Source: Parachlamydiales bacterium
GTDB lineage: Bacteria > Chlamydiota > Chlamydiia > Chlamydiales > JAEYWL01
Direction: 5' to 3'
Length of the DNA: 32,306 bases
NCBI GenBank assembly: GCA_020054065.1
Contig: JAGVLX010000086.1
Location: 1-32,306 of the forward strand
Of the stretch, positions 1-8,112 are shown in pieces; positions within the stretch are counted from its first letter, which is position 1; each line of letters starts with the position of its first letter. The position numbers and the translations under genes were made by a program. The notes under the pieces are model-generated. The model did not search any database and was not told the origin of the DNA. It saw only the letters and a program-made list of their open reading frames with translations.

Positions 1-1
1 G

Positions 2-71
2 AGTCTGAGAGACGCAAGAGAAATTAAATTTTATTTTCTCTGCGATCTCTCTGTCACTGCGTCTCTGCGTT
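2..71. repeat. Imperfect inverted repeat of ACGCAGAG-type short units
   Basis: An imperfect hairpin pairs about 8-23 (AGAGACGCAAGAGAAA) with about 35-50 (TTTCTCTGCGATCTCT) around an AT-rich centre. It is followed by more GTCTCTGCGTT-type units up to about 71. The piece CTGCGTTGAATTT occurs at about 65-77 and again near 196-208. The rest of 72-236 holds no gene that I can support. The element lies downstream of the minus-strand gene ending at 237 and may be an untranslated or terminator-like repeat. It resembles, in design but not in exact sequence, the dyad at 26779-26829. Confidence 0.5.
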
Positions 72-236
72 GAATTTACTAAAAAATACTATAATTCCAA
101 TTCATTGTTATTTCCCGGTAGGGGGACTCCGCCCTGCTTCGCTTTGTGTTGAATTGAATTTCGAAAGAAAAAATGCCAAAAGGCCTTGATAGAATTCTGC
201 GTTGAATTTCATTTTTCCTATCCTGGTTTTATTATT

Positions 237-1325
237 CTATCCTTGTTTGATGTGAATCTGGCCATTCTGTTTGAAAAGGATGAAGCTAGGGCTTTTTTTA
301 AGCACTGCGCCGATGAATCCTTCAGGGAACGCCACCCATTTCAAAGCAAATTCCCGCTCTAGATATCCCATTAATTGAGTAAGCGGATAGATAATCTCCG
401 GATGATAAAAATAGGTGCGCGCCCGCTCTAATACAGATTGGGTATCTTTTTGAACGTGCCGGTCAGCCGCGAAAAATCCTTCTCCCATTTCAATCAGGCA
501 TCCATGAAAGGGTGTTGTGCCGGTAAAGAATAGAGTCGATAAACACTCCCACATCCGTTTGGTCGATTCAGGCTGCACACTGACCCGTTCCAACCGTTCG
601 TGCAACTCTGAGGTTGTCCCGAACCCTTGCCGTTGTCTGAGCCACGGTTTAATAAAGACCGAAATGATCTGCTCCAATTTTTCACATACATATTCTAAAA
701 CCGGGCCAGCTGCCAATTGCGTTTGCAAGCCGGAACGGATGGCTTCCCGTTCAGGCAAACTCATTTTTTTGATCTCCAAACGCTCCAACGCGGTCAAAGG
801 CATCATCCCCCCTAGCCGGAACGGTTCCAAGACAAGCTGCACATGTTTTCTGTCCAAACCGCCTAAAGCATTTTTGAGCAGGGATGACAGATCCACCTTT
901 TTACATTTTCCGATCGGCTTGCCTTGCATGTATTCGTTAAGTTTAAGCTTAATCTCCTCCACATGCCCTTGACCGATGCCTTTGTGCAAAGCAAAGCGCT
1001 GCAGATCGAGCTTCAGGAGATCTTGTAAACACAAGAGATGATGCGCGTAAGCAATTTTTTCAACCGAAGGAGATAGTCCAAGCATATGGATCGGCTCGGT
1101 CAAGACAAACGAATCCAACTCTCCGCACCATTCCGGCCCTAAATCTAATTGCATCTGTGGGTCTGCATTGCTGTCAAAGGGTTCTTCATGATAAACTAGG
1201 GGAGATGATGAAGAGGGCGATATGGTCTTTATCGTCTTAGGATCAATGACTTCTAATTTGTAAATCTCTTCAAGCCCATGGCTGTAGGAATATTTCAACG
1301 TATTTTCAAAATTTGTATGATGCAT
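237..1325 (-). CDS. Hypothetical protein with RNA polymerase alpha-CTD-like segment
   Basis: This is a 362-residue protein that I do not recognise as a named family. About residues 78-132 resemble the C-terminal domain of the RNA polymerase alpha subunit. They show the pattern LGLSPSVEKIAY, then LQDLLKLD, then GIGQGHVEEIKLKL, as in alpha-CTD (LELSVR..., DLL, G.KSLEEIK.KL), a helix-hairpin-helix fold that binds DNA and regulators. The remainder is largely helical. The C-terminal 50 residues could form a small winged-helix-like unit, but this is weak. No signal peptide or membrane segment is visible. The ATG at 1325 has no strong ribosome site. The gene is divergent from htpX, with 72 bases between them. 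A DNA- or RNAP-binding role is inference only; the alternative is an uncharacterised chlamydial protein whose similarity is coincidental. Confidence 0.7.
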   Translation of the reverse strand: MHHTNFENTLKYSYSHGLEEIYKLEVIDPKTIKTISPSSSSPLVYHEEPFDSNADPQMQLDLGPEWCGELDSFVLTEPIHMLGLSPSVEKIAYAHHLLCLQDLLKLDLQRFALHKGIGQGHVEEIKLKLNEYMQGKPIGKCKKVDLSSLLKNALGGLDRKHVQLVLEPFRLGGMMPLTALERLEIKKMSLPEREAIRSGLQTQLAAGPVLEYVCEKLEQIISVFIKPWLRQRQGFGTTSELHERLERVSVQPESTKRMWECLSTLFFTGTTPFHGCLIEMGEGFFAADRHVQKDTQSVLERARTYFYHPEIIYPLTQLMGYLEREFALKWVAFPEGFIGAVLKKSPSFILFKQNGQIHIKQG

Positions 1326-1397
1326 AGGCCAAGTGAAAATGATTGTTCATTATCGTATTGTATCCTATCGTAAAAGTGAATTTTCAAGGAGTAGATC

Positions 1398-2294
1398 ATG
1401 GCATTAGCAAAACGTATTACTTTATTTTTAGTACTTAACCTCCTGATCGTCCTCACGATCTCCCTGATTCTTTCCATCTTTAACATCCAGCCCTTCCTGA
1501 CAAGCCATGGAATCGATCCCATCTCGCTTGCCGTTTTTTGCTTGATTTGGGGGATGGGTGGAGCGTTCATTTCGCTGCTGCTCTCTAAAACAATGGCGAA
1601 ATGGATGATGGGAATCCAGATTATCGATCCCAATACACGCGATCCGAACGCCCGTGAAATTTTAGAAACTGTGTATACGATGGCCCGTAAAGCCGGTTTG
1701 AGCGTGATGCCTGAGGTTGGTGTCTATTCGTCGCCTGAAGTGAATGCTTTTGCGACGGGTCCGTCGCGCCGCAACAGTTTAGTCGCCCTTTCCTCAGGAC
1801 TGCTGACGCGGATGCGCAGCGAAGAAGTTGGTGGCGTCATTGGCCACGAGTTGACTCACGTGGCTAATGGGGATATGGTGACCATGACTTTATTACAAGG
1901 TGTTGTCAACGCGTTTGTGATGTTCTTAGCCCGTATTTTAGCCTATTTCCTGACACGTCGCGACGACGAATCGGTGTCGGGATTTTATTATCTGCTTGTG
2001 TTTGTGTTTGAATTGTGCTTCATGGTGCTCGGCATGATTGTCGTCGCAAGCTTTTCACGTTACCGGGAATACCGTGCAGATGCCGGAGGAGCGCGCCTGG
2101 CAGGCAAAAACAACATGATTGCTGCCTTGAAAGCATTGCAACGGACCGCTCAAATTGAAGATACCCGCCAAGACCAGCCTGCGTTTCAAGCCTTAAAAAT
2201 ATCGAGTGCGCCACGTGGATTTACGGCTTGGTTTGCGACCCACCCTCCACTTGAGAAGCGGATCGAGCGTTTAGAATCGCTGTCATTGGCGTAG
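1398..2294 (+). CDS. htpX: HtpX-like membrane zinc metalloprotease
   Basis: This is a 298-residue M48-family protease, close to the usual 290 or so of HtpX. It should sit in the inner membrane with its active site on the cytoplasmic side and degrade damaged membrane proteins. Two hydrophobic segments lie at about residues 8-28 and 38-60. The zinc motif HELTH is at residues 150-154 and the third ligand is probably E224 in the YREYRADAGG motif. Further hydrophobic segments lie between, at about 165-190 and 198-218. The start ATG at 1398 follows an AAGGAG ribosome site by eight bases. It stands alone, divergent from the gene at 237-1325 and convergent with adk, with a complex palindromic repeat between its end and adk. 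In enterobacteria HtpX is envelope-stress induced; no such control is visible here. Confidence 0.95.
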   Translation: MALAKRITLFLVLNLLIVLTISLILSIFNIQPFLTSHGIDPISLAVFCLIWGMGGAFISLLLSKTMAKWMMGIQIIDPNTRDPNAREILETVYTMARKAGLSVMPEVGVYSSPEVNAFATGPSRRNSLVALSSGLLTRMRSEEVGGVIGHELTHVANGDMVTMTLLQGVVNAFVMFLARILAYFLTRRDDESVSGFYYLLVFVFELCFMVLGMIVVASFSRYREYRADAGGARLAGKNNMIAALKALQRTAQIEDTRQDQPAFQALKISSAPRGFTAWFATHPPLEKRIERLESLSLA

Positions 2295-2357
2295 AAGAAC
2301 AGGACGAGCAGGTAGAGTGGTAACAAGTCTTACACTTTCGATCGAGCGTAGCGAGAT

Positions 2358-2465
2358 CTTTGGAGTGCTGCGCTTTGCGCAGCTTTTAAATAGCGCGAAG
2401 CGCGTAATGAAAAAATGCGCTCTCAGGGCGCAAGAAAAAGCGGCGCAGAGCGCCGCACTCCAAAG
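2358..2465. repeat. Compound palindromic repeat with 30-bp inverted ends
   Basis: The arms 2358-2387 and 2436-2465 are inverted copies, matching at 27 of 30 positions (outer ends CTTTGGAGTG and CACTCCAAAG match perfectly). Each arm is itself a hairpin: CTGCGC...GCGCAG in the left, GCGGCGC-AGA-GCGCCGC in the right. Two or three further small palindromes sit inside or beside it (TGCGC...GCGCA at 2416-2432; GTGCGCTTCGCGCAC at 2465-2479). It lies between the convergent ends of htpX and adk. It could fold into a multi-arm RNA and act as a bidirectional terminator, or it could be a non-autonomous repeat. No transposase is present. Confidence 0.8.
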
Positions 2466-2493
2466 TGCGCTTCGCGCACGGTAAATGTGATGC

Positions 2494-3147
2494 TTATTTA
2501 ACGAGGGCGAGGATGGAATTCAACACCACTTCAGGCGGTTGAGTGCCATCCACTTGATTAAGAAGCCCTTTAGCACGGTAATACTCGGCGACGGGGGCGG
2601 TTTGTTCATAATAAACTTTGAGGCGGGTTTTAACGACCTCAGGCTGGTCATCCGTTCGTGTATAAAGCTCCCCTCCACATACATCGCATTTTCCGGGGAC
2701 TTTAGGCGGCTGTAAGGAGCTATTTTGAATGTGGCCGCAGTTTTTGCAAGTAAGCCTGCCACTTGCCCGTTTGATGATCAACTCGTCAGGCACATAGATA
2801 TTCACCACTAGAGGGTGAACGGAAGCCTTTAGCCGTTTTTTCAAGATTTCCGCTTGCGATACGCGGCGCGGAAACCCATCCAGCAAGTAGCCCGCTTTGC
2901 AGTCAGGCTGGGCAAGCCGGTCAAATAATGTATCTACGATCATCTCGTCGCTGGCCAACTTTCCGGCATCAAGTGTACTTTTAATTTGTTTACCTAGCTC
3001 CGTCCCCCTCGCAACGTGATCGCGCAGAAGATCGCCGACTGAAATATGGGGAATCCCTAATTTTTGACTAAGCAACTTAGCTTGAGTCCCCTTGCCCGAT
3101 CCGGGAGGGCCGAGCAGAATGATGATGTTCGGAAGTGTTTGTGCCAT
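2494..3147 (-). CDS. adk: Adenylate kinase, zinc-binding lid type
   Basis: This is a 217-residue adenylate kinase that interconverts AMP + ATP and 2 ADP in the cytoplasm. The P-loop GPPGSGKGTQ is at residues 13-22 and the GFPR motif is at 91-94. The lid carries four cysteines (134, 137, 154, 157), as in the zinc-containing adenylate kinases of many Gram-positive and other bacteria. The length is normal for the long (lid-containing) type. The start ATG at 3147 fits the family N-terminus. A strong terminator hairpin (3169-3212) just upstream belongs to the small zinc-ribbon gene before it, so adk is probably transcribed from its own promoter in the short gap. Its 3' end faces htpX across a palindromic repeat. 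Confidence 0.97.
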   Translation of the reverse strand: MAQTLPNIIILLGPPGSGKGTQAKLLSQKLGIPHISVGDLLRDHVARGTELGKQIKSTLDAGKLASDEMIVDTLFDRLAQPDCKAGYLLDGFPRRVSQAEILKKRLKASVHPLVVNIYVPDELIIKRASGRLTCKNCGHIQNSSLQPPKVPGKCDVCGGELYTRTDDQPEVVKTRLKVYYEQTAPVAEYYRAKGLLNQVDGTQPPEVVLNSILALVK

Positions 3148-3168
3148 AAAGTTCTTGGTTACAAGGAT

Positions 3169-3212
3169 AAAAAGCGCACTTTTGGACTCTCTATTTCATC
3201 CAAAGGTGCGCT
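3169..3212 (-). terminator. Intrinsic terminator after the small zinc-ribbon gene
   Basis: Read on the minus strand, a 13-bp stem with one mismatch (plus-strand arms 3173-3185 and 3200-3212, AGCGCACTTTTGG against CCAAAGGTGCGCT) closes a 14-base loop and is followed by TTTTATCC. This is a classic GC-based stem with a T tract. It lies about 50 bases past the stop of the gene at 3261-3449 and before adk. Confidence 0.75.
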
Positions 3213-3260
3213 GATCAGTCAATAAAAATAACTCTTAAGAAGATAATTCTCAAGAACTAA

Positions 3261-3449
3261 CTATCCAATCACTCGGCACTCGATCAGATAGTCTTCTTGG
3301 GGGGTCTGAGCATTAACAGGGGCAGGAAAGGCTGGCTCTAAAGAAAATTGACGGCCGCAATCTAAGCAGCGATGGTTTTGTTTCCCATGGCGTGTGTAGC
3401 CATTCTTTTTAATTGCTTGCGATTTACAAGACGGACAACAGTTCTCCAT
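3261..3449 (-). CDS. Small zinc-ribbon protein, IS1-type transposase N-terminus-like
   Basis: This is a 62-residue protein. Residues about 5-36 have the pattern CPSC...KNGYTRHGKQNHRCLDCGRQF, the zinc ribbon at the N-terminus of IS1-family (InsA-like) and related transposases. A short unrelated tail of about 25 residues follows. No catalytic part follows on either side, so it is either a remnant of an insertion sequence or a domesticated small DNA-binding protein. A ribosome site (GAGGG, nine bases before ATG 3449) and a clean terminator downstream argue that it may still be expressed. The family resemblance is strong for the ribbon; a function cannot be given. Confidence 0.6.
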   Translation of the reverse strand: MENCCPSCKSQAIKKNGYTRHGKQNHRCLDCGRQFSLEPAFPAPVNAQTPQEDYLIECRVIG

Positions 3450-3615
3450 TTTAAAATTCCCTCAATTTTAGTTTTTTTCTGTAAGTAGAACCATATACAC
3501 AACTCTTCGCAATCTGACAATAAAAAAATGAGATTTGTCTGATGATCCCAGGTAATGTGAGTGCAATTATTATTCCAGACTAGAATTTTTCGAAGGAGAT
3601 AAAAAAACTAATGGG

Positions 3616-5685
3616 TTATTCAAACTGAGCTAAAAAATCGATCCGAGCTTGTCTAAGCTCTTGTATATCAGCTGGTGTCGTTTCCGACATGATCTGTCTT
3701 AACTCAGTAAGAGCTTGATTGATGGTAATGCGAGCCTGCTGATTTCCTAGTTCAGGGCTAGGTTGTTCAGGCGCAAACATTTTGTCGAAAAGCCGGTCCA
3801 TTTTTTGTTGCAGGACCGAGTTAATCGGTAAATGATAATTTTGACTCGAGAGAGAACTTTCCATCATAGAAATGGCTTGGTCAATCGTATTTCTTTGCTC
3901 CTCAATCCCCATGGGAGGATCGCTATTGCGTCCCCTCAGCACACTATTAACCAATTGATGAACTTCAACCTGCCAGGGCAAATCGATTTGACCGTTAAAA
4001 CCGTTCCATAGCCTATATAACGTAACGCCCATTGCGAACACATCATCTGCCGGAGAAGCTGTCCGTTCTTCATAGACGTAGGATAACTTTTCTGGTGAGA
4101 GATAGGCTGGGGTCCCAGATATTTCTGTTGAGTCAGACGGACGGACCATCCCGAAATCGCTGATACCAACCCTGAAATTTTGCTTAACACTCGCTTCAGG
4201 CTTAGATTCGACATTCACCAAATAATTTTGTTCTTTAATGTCCTGATGGACAAGACCCTTATCATGAAACCCCTTTAATCCGGTCAACATTTGCTCCATG
4301 ATGCTGAACATGGCTGGAACGGAAGGAACCGCTTGGTAAGCCAATTCCCCTAAATCTTCACTATTAAAGTATGGAGTATAAATAAAGGTTTTTTCCATTT
4401 GGACTCCGTTCCACACTTGTGATAACTCCGACACTTTTTCGGCTGCGGCAACTCCCTCAACCCCTTTGAGCGATGTGGCAATCGTGGTCTCTGCCTTAGT
4501 TAAATCTGCATTCAAGAGACTTTGGCGCCTATTTAATTGTTCCGATACAGGTTCGTCAGGTTTTGTGATATAACAGATTCCTCCGCCGCCATCTTCAGGG
4601 GGTTCTAAGGATAAATACATTTTGTCCGTCTGAAGCACGAGATGAAGGTGATACCCCACGGGATCTTGTTCGGTATCGGGTCCTCCCCCTTCGGTTTCCG
4701 GCTTTTCAGGATAAATCGCCTCGTAGCGGAGTGGGGCTGATAATCCGGATACGTTTGGCGGAACAATTGTAGCTCCTTCTTTATCTACATATGTTCCTCG
4801 GGTTTCCATCCATGTTGCTAGATTTTGAAGGCAATAGTCATTAAGAGAATTGATGGCGGACTTATTTTCGTGAGTAATGGTAAAAAATTGTCCTTTATTT
4901 TGCGGATCGGGAATTTTTAGCGTATTGACGATATCTTGTTTAACAATGAGCTGCTGTTTATTGACATCCAACAGCAAAGAACACGCTTTATTTGTTCCCC
5001 GAGCAAAGGGCTGGTTCGGATCCCCGATGCGGAGATAGGTTGTGCCATCGGCATGGAATTCTGCTATATAAGCTCGTGCAGGATCCGCACATTTTAATGT
5101 GCGCAGGGTATACGCAACGCGCTCTCCTCCCTCTATCTTTGATTTTAATTCACTCCTTGCCTTATCCCCCTCTTTACCAATCTGACTATACAAAGATTCA
5201 AGGTGATTGGCTGGAATTTGAAGGGCTGGATTGGGTCCAGTTGCCGTCAAAAGAGATAGGTTTTGAAGCTCTTGAGCAGGATGGGTTGAGACTTGAACGG
5301 TGCTAGATAGAAGTTTTTCAGCCTGAGCACTTAAGACTGCCTTATCAGGATCGTTCCCGTTAGCGCTGGCAATAAATCTGCCTTGGTCTGCAAGGATCGT
5401 TTTATGTTCGTTAAGGACAACGGAAGCTTTAGCAGACGTTTCTGTTGCACTTTGATTCACTGTTTTTGTCGCTGTATGATTTTCCGATGTTGGTTTCGGA
5501 ACATCTTGAGCTGCAAGTTGATCCACGATGGTAGGGATAGCGTGATCGGTGGAGAGAGGTTTGATCGCATGATGGCTGCCTGTATATCCCTCGATCTGCC
5601 CTTCCGATTTAGTTCCTGCGCTTTCTTGGGCCCCGCTTTGAGAGACAATCGGTGAAATAGGGGTATTATGAACACTATCAGTCAT
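3616..5685 (-). CDS. Eukaryote-like protein kinase with long N-terminal region
   Basis: This 689-residue protein has a C-terminal protein-kinase domain (about 390-685). The catalytic loop is HQDIKEQN with H480-Q481-D482, so the usual arginine is glutamine but the catalytic aspartate is kept. The metal-binding DFG is at 510-512. The activation segment ends SGTPAYLSPEK (about 523-533). The following ADDVFAMGVTLYRLWNG matches subdomain IX. The N-lobe is divergent: I cannot see a glycine-rich loop or a clear VAxK lysine. Residues 1 to about 150 are rich in Ser, Thr, Gln and Ala and look disordered. No membrane segment is seen. The start ATG 5685 follows AGGAGG closely, with a TATAAT box at 5716-5721 (minus strand). 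It may be a secreted host-directed effector; this is inference. Other cytoplasmic roles are possible. Confidence 0.85.
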   Translation of the reverse strand: MTDSVHNTPISPIVSQSGAQESAGTKSEGQIEGYTGSHHAIKPLSTDHAIPTIVDQLAAQDVPKPTSENHTATKTVNQSATETSAKASVVLNEHKTILADQGRFIASANGNDPDKAVLSAQAEKLLSSTVQVSTHPAQELQNLSLLTATGPNPALQIPANHLESLYSQIGKEGDKARSELKSKIEGGERVAYTLRTLKCADPARAYIAEFHADGTTYLRIGDPNQPFARGTNKACSLLLDVNKQQLIVKQDIVNTLKIPDPQNKGQFFTITHENKSAINSLNDYCLQNLATWMETRGTYVDKEGATIVPPNVSGLSAPLRYEAIYPEKPETEGGGPDTEQDPVGYHLHLVLQTDKMYLSLEPPEDGGGGICYITKPDEPVSEQLNRRQSLLNADLTKAETTIATSLKGVEGVAAAEKVSELSQVWNGVQMEKTFIYTPYFNSEDLGELAYQAVPSVPAMFSIMEQMLTGLKGFHDKGLVHQDIKEQNYLVNVESKPEASVKQNFRVGISDFGMVRPSDSTEISGTPAYLSPEKLSYVYEERTASPADDVFAMGVTLYRLWNGFNGQIDLPWQVEVHQLVNSVLRGRNSDPPMGIEEQRNTIDQAISMMESSLSSQNYHLPINSVLQQKMDRLFDKMFAPEQPSPELGNQQARITINQALTELRQIMSETTPADIQELRQARIDFLAQFE

Positions 5686-5827
5686 ATTCCTCCTGATAAA
5701 CCTTACTCAATATTAATTATAGCATTTTAAATTATTATTTTAATGTAATTTAGTAAATTAATAATCTTAATATAATCCACTAATTATTAAGATATTGAAT
5801 AACGAGACCCTCAGGACAAAAGGGAAG

Positions 5828-7000
5828 TTATTCAATGTAGAGGAAAAGCGACTTGAGATACTCCCCTTCAGGATGAAACAGGTTGACTGGATGATCCTCT
5901 GCAAGATGATGCTTGGACAAGATGCGCACATTCCGTCCGGCTTCTGACGCAGCTTGAAAGACAACCTGCCTAAAAAGGGTTTCATCGACAAAATAAGAGC
6001 ATGAACACGTTAACAGAAATGAGTGTGCCGGCAGGTTTTGAATGGCTAGCCGGTTAATGTCTTTGTAACCACGGCAGGCGGGCACGATATCTTTTTTCCG
6101 CTTAGCAAAAGCTGGCGGATCTAGAATCACCAACCCATAGTTCAGCGAATCTTCCCGCAAAAACTGAAATACGTCGCGATCAATAAACTGGTTCTTGTTT
6201 GGGTCAAACCCATTGAGCTCCACGTGGGTTTTAGCCAGCGCTAAAGCCGGTGCAGAGACATCGACCGTCGCCACCTCTACAGCCCCTCCAGCCAAGGCAT
6301 AGACCGAGAACGCTCCCGTAAACCCAAAACAATTTAAGACCCGCTTGCCTTGCGCATATTTCTGCACTAAGACACGCATGTTGCGTTGATCGATAAAAAA
6401 TCCGGTTTTCTGCGAGACGCTCTGCAGAGACACCAAAAATTTAAGAGTGTTTTCCCGGATTTCGATCGTTGGTTCCAATACGCCTACGTGGGTTTTTTCA
6501 AAATCTGTCAACCCTTCCTCTTTACGAGAAGGCAAATCCGATTTCTCATGGATGCAGCGCACACCGGGGAGCGTTCGCAGGATGTTTAAAAGCGGCGCAC
6601 GTAAATGTTCCATCCCCAACGTACTGATTTGCATGATCAATGTATCCGCATAACGGTCGACAATTAAACCGGGCAGAAAATCCCCTTCCCCATTGATCAA
6701 TCGATAAGCATTGGTGAGGGAAGGATCAAACAGTTGAGCGCGCAACTGAACAGCCTGTGCGATCCGTTGTTCCAAAATGGTTTCGATCGGTTCATTCGTA
6801 AAACCGATCATGCGAGCTAAAATAGAAGCGTTCCGGTTGAAATAGGCAATCCCCAAAAACGTACCCGAAGCGCTATGGACAGAAACAAGATCACCATCGG
6901 GTGCTTGGGGCAGCTTTTCAACGGCTCCCGAAAAAATCCAATGGTGACGGTTTTTGACCGCTTTTTCTTTGCCAGGTTTTAAGATTAATTTTTGAAGCAT
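5828..7000 (-). CDS. rlmI: Class I rRNA methyltransferase, RlmI-like
   Basis: This is a 390-residue methyltransferase of the RlmI type (COG1092-like), expected to methylate a cytosine C5 in 23S rRNA using S-adenosylmethionine. An N-terminal PUA domain (about 1-75, starting LILKPGKEKAVKNRHHWIF) is followed by a Rossmann methyltransferase. It has the motif VLNCFGFTGAFSVYA (motif I), DPPAFAKRK (motif IV) and a cysteine pair SCSC near the C-terminus, as in the family. Its length is near that of E. coli RlmI (396). It is the last gene of a minus-strand operon, 29 bases after the PEBP-like gene. The exact target nucleotide cannot be read from sequence. No strong ribosome site is seen before ATG 7000. 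Confidence 0.88.
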   Translation of the reverse strand: MLQKLILKPGKEKAVKNRHHWIFSGAVEKLPQAPDGDLVSVHSASGTFLGIAYFNRNASILARMIGFTNEPIETILEQRIAQAVQLRAQLFDPSLTNAYRLINGEGDFLPGLIVDRYADTLIMQISTLGMEHLRAPLLNILRTLPGVRCIHEKSDLPSRKEEGLTDFEKTHVGVLEPTIEIRENTLKFLVSLQSVSQKTGFFIDQRNMRVLVQKYAQGKRVLNCFGFTGAFSVYALAGGAVEVATVDVSAPALALAKTHVELNGFDPNKNQFIDRDVFQFLREDSLNYGLVILDPPAFAKRKKDIVPACRGYKDINRLAIQNLPAHSFLLTCSCSYFVDETLFRQVVFQAASEAGRNVRILSKHHLAEDHPVNLFHPEGEYLKSLFLYIE

Positions 7001-7029
7001 GCAACGATCATACCGGGAACCGAATATAA

Positions 7030-7539
7030 TTACGACCGTTGATAGAGTCCGATCAGCTCCCCTTCCGCCAAAATATGCCCTTCCATCGCTGCCTCCAACT
7101 GGGACTTGACGCTTCCGGATTCCAGCCGCAATGTCGTATCCAGGGCATACACTTTGAAGAAATAGCGATGCTTCGCTCCTCTCGGTGGACAGGGTCCCCG
7201 ATAGCCTAAAGCGGCAAAATCGTTGCGTCCGTTGCGTGGCGGGGTTTCCCCCTCTTTAAATTCGCGCACTCTTCCCGGAATATTCCAGGCGACCCAATGA
7301 TTGAATATCCCCAAAGGAGCATCCGGGTCATCCACAAGAATGGCAAACGATACTGTATTCGCAGGCACATTCGCAAACGTTAAAGCTGGCGAAATATTGG
7401 CGCCCTGACAGGTGAACTGAACAGGAATCATTTCGTTAGTGTTAAAAGAGGGACTCGTTATCTGCATCGTGTTCTTCTCTTCTGCTGCAAAAGCAAATTG
7501 TCCAACGATAGCGAAAATGCATAAAACCCAGCGGATCAT
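7030..7539 (-). CDS. YbhB/YbcL-type phosphatidylethanolamine-binding protein with signal peptide
   Basis: This is a 169-residue member of the PEBP (Raf kinase inhibitor-like) family. The ligand-pocket motifs are visible: DDPDAPLGIFNHWVAWNIPG near residues 67-87 and GPCPPRG...HRYFFKVYALD near 115-135. An N-terminal hydrophobic stretch ending ...FAFAAEE looks like a cleavable signal peptide, so the protein is probably periplasmic. Bacterial relatives bind small anionic or lipid ligands; the physiological role is unsettled. Its ATG overlaps the stop of the preceding gene by four bases (ATGA), so the two are translationally coupled, and rlmI follows 29 bases on. Confidence 0.92.
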   Translation of the reverse strand: MIRWVLCIFAIVGQFAFAAEEKNTMQITSPSFNTNEMIPVQFTCQGANISPALTFANVPANTVSFAILVDDPDAPLGIFNHWVAWNIPGRVREFKEGETPPRNGRNDFAALGYRGPCPPRGAKHRYFFKVYALDTTLRLESGSVKSQLEAAMEGHILAEGELIGLYQRS

Positions 7540-7949
7540 AGTAATTCCGGTTTTCCCTTGCGCTCCACTTTGGCATCTTTAATATCAATCCGCTTCACAT
7601 CCAATTCAAAATTCTCTATCTCTTTCCATAGCCCTTCAATGATATTGCCTAAGTTCGCTTTTTCCACTTTGGTCTTTTCATGGTTTTTGACCGCTTCAAT
7701 GGTTCTTAATACGTGACGGACGATCGGGTCCAATTTGTACGCTTTTTCCACTTTTTTAGAGGATTTTAAGCTTTGAAGTTCGGTCCGCAGTTCTTTATCG
7801 GATTGTTTGATAATGTCAGCCAAATCCTCGATCACCGATTCATGGATCGGTTTCTTTTCCTCTAATAGTTTAGCAAATTTTTCGAGATGGTGGTCAGCTT
7901 GTTGTAAAATTCCGCCAAGTTTGCTCGGCTGCAGTTCCATATCCGCCAT
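7536..7949 (-). CDS. Hypothetical helical protein
   Basis: This is a 137-residue protein with no recognised domain. It is highly charged (Lys/Glu rich) and predicted helical throughout, with heptad-like stretches between about 25 and 95. It has no signal peptide and no membrane segment. I chose the ATG at 7949 over the GTG two codons earlier because a GAGAGG ribosome site lies five to six bases before it. It heads a three-gene operon with the PEBP-like gene (ATGA overlap) and rlmI, and is divergent from the Myb-like cluster. Function unknown. Confidence 0.75.
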   Translation of the reverse strand: MADMELQPSKLGGILQQADHHLEKFAKLLEEKKPIHESVIEDLADIIKQSDKELRTELQSLKSSKKVEKAYKLDPIVRHVLRTIEAVKNHEKTKVEKANLGNIIEGLWKEIENFELDVKRIDIKDAKVERKGKPELL

Positions 7950-8049
7950 ACGCACCTCTCTTTAAAATTTTAAATTCACATTAGGCCGGAGTCTATTAAT
8001 CGTCAACTAGACAAGCTGAGCGTTATAATTTTAAACCACTGATTTTCAA

Positions 8050-8078
8050 TTGATTAAAATTAATTGAAAAATTATACT
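8050..8078 (+). promoter_or_regulatory. Sigma70-type promoter for the Myb-like cluster
   Basis: TTGATT (8050-8055) and TATACT (8073-8078) are separated by exactly 17 bases, giving a start of transcription near 8085 and a leader of about 28 bases before ATG 8113. The -35 region overlaps a partial dyad (TCAATT...AATTGA) that could be an operator. This was read by eye and is not proven. Confidence 0.55.
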
Positions 8079-8112
8079 TCAGACCTCATCTTTAATAGAA
8101 TAATAGGTTTAC

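Noticed and set aside
3594..3630. Plus-strand AAGGAGAT followed by ATG and a five-codon reading frame (MGYSN, stop)
   Set aside because: It lies antisense to the end of the kinase gene and no convincing promoter or downstream gene makes it a leader peptide. It may be a chance match or the remains of a lost gene start.
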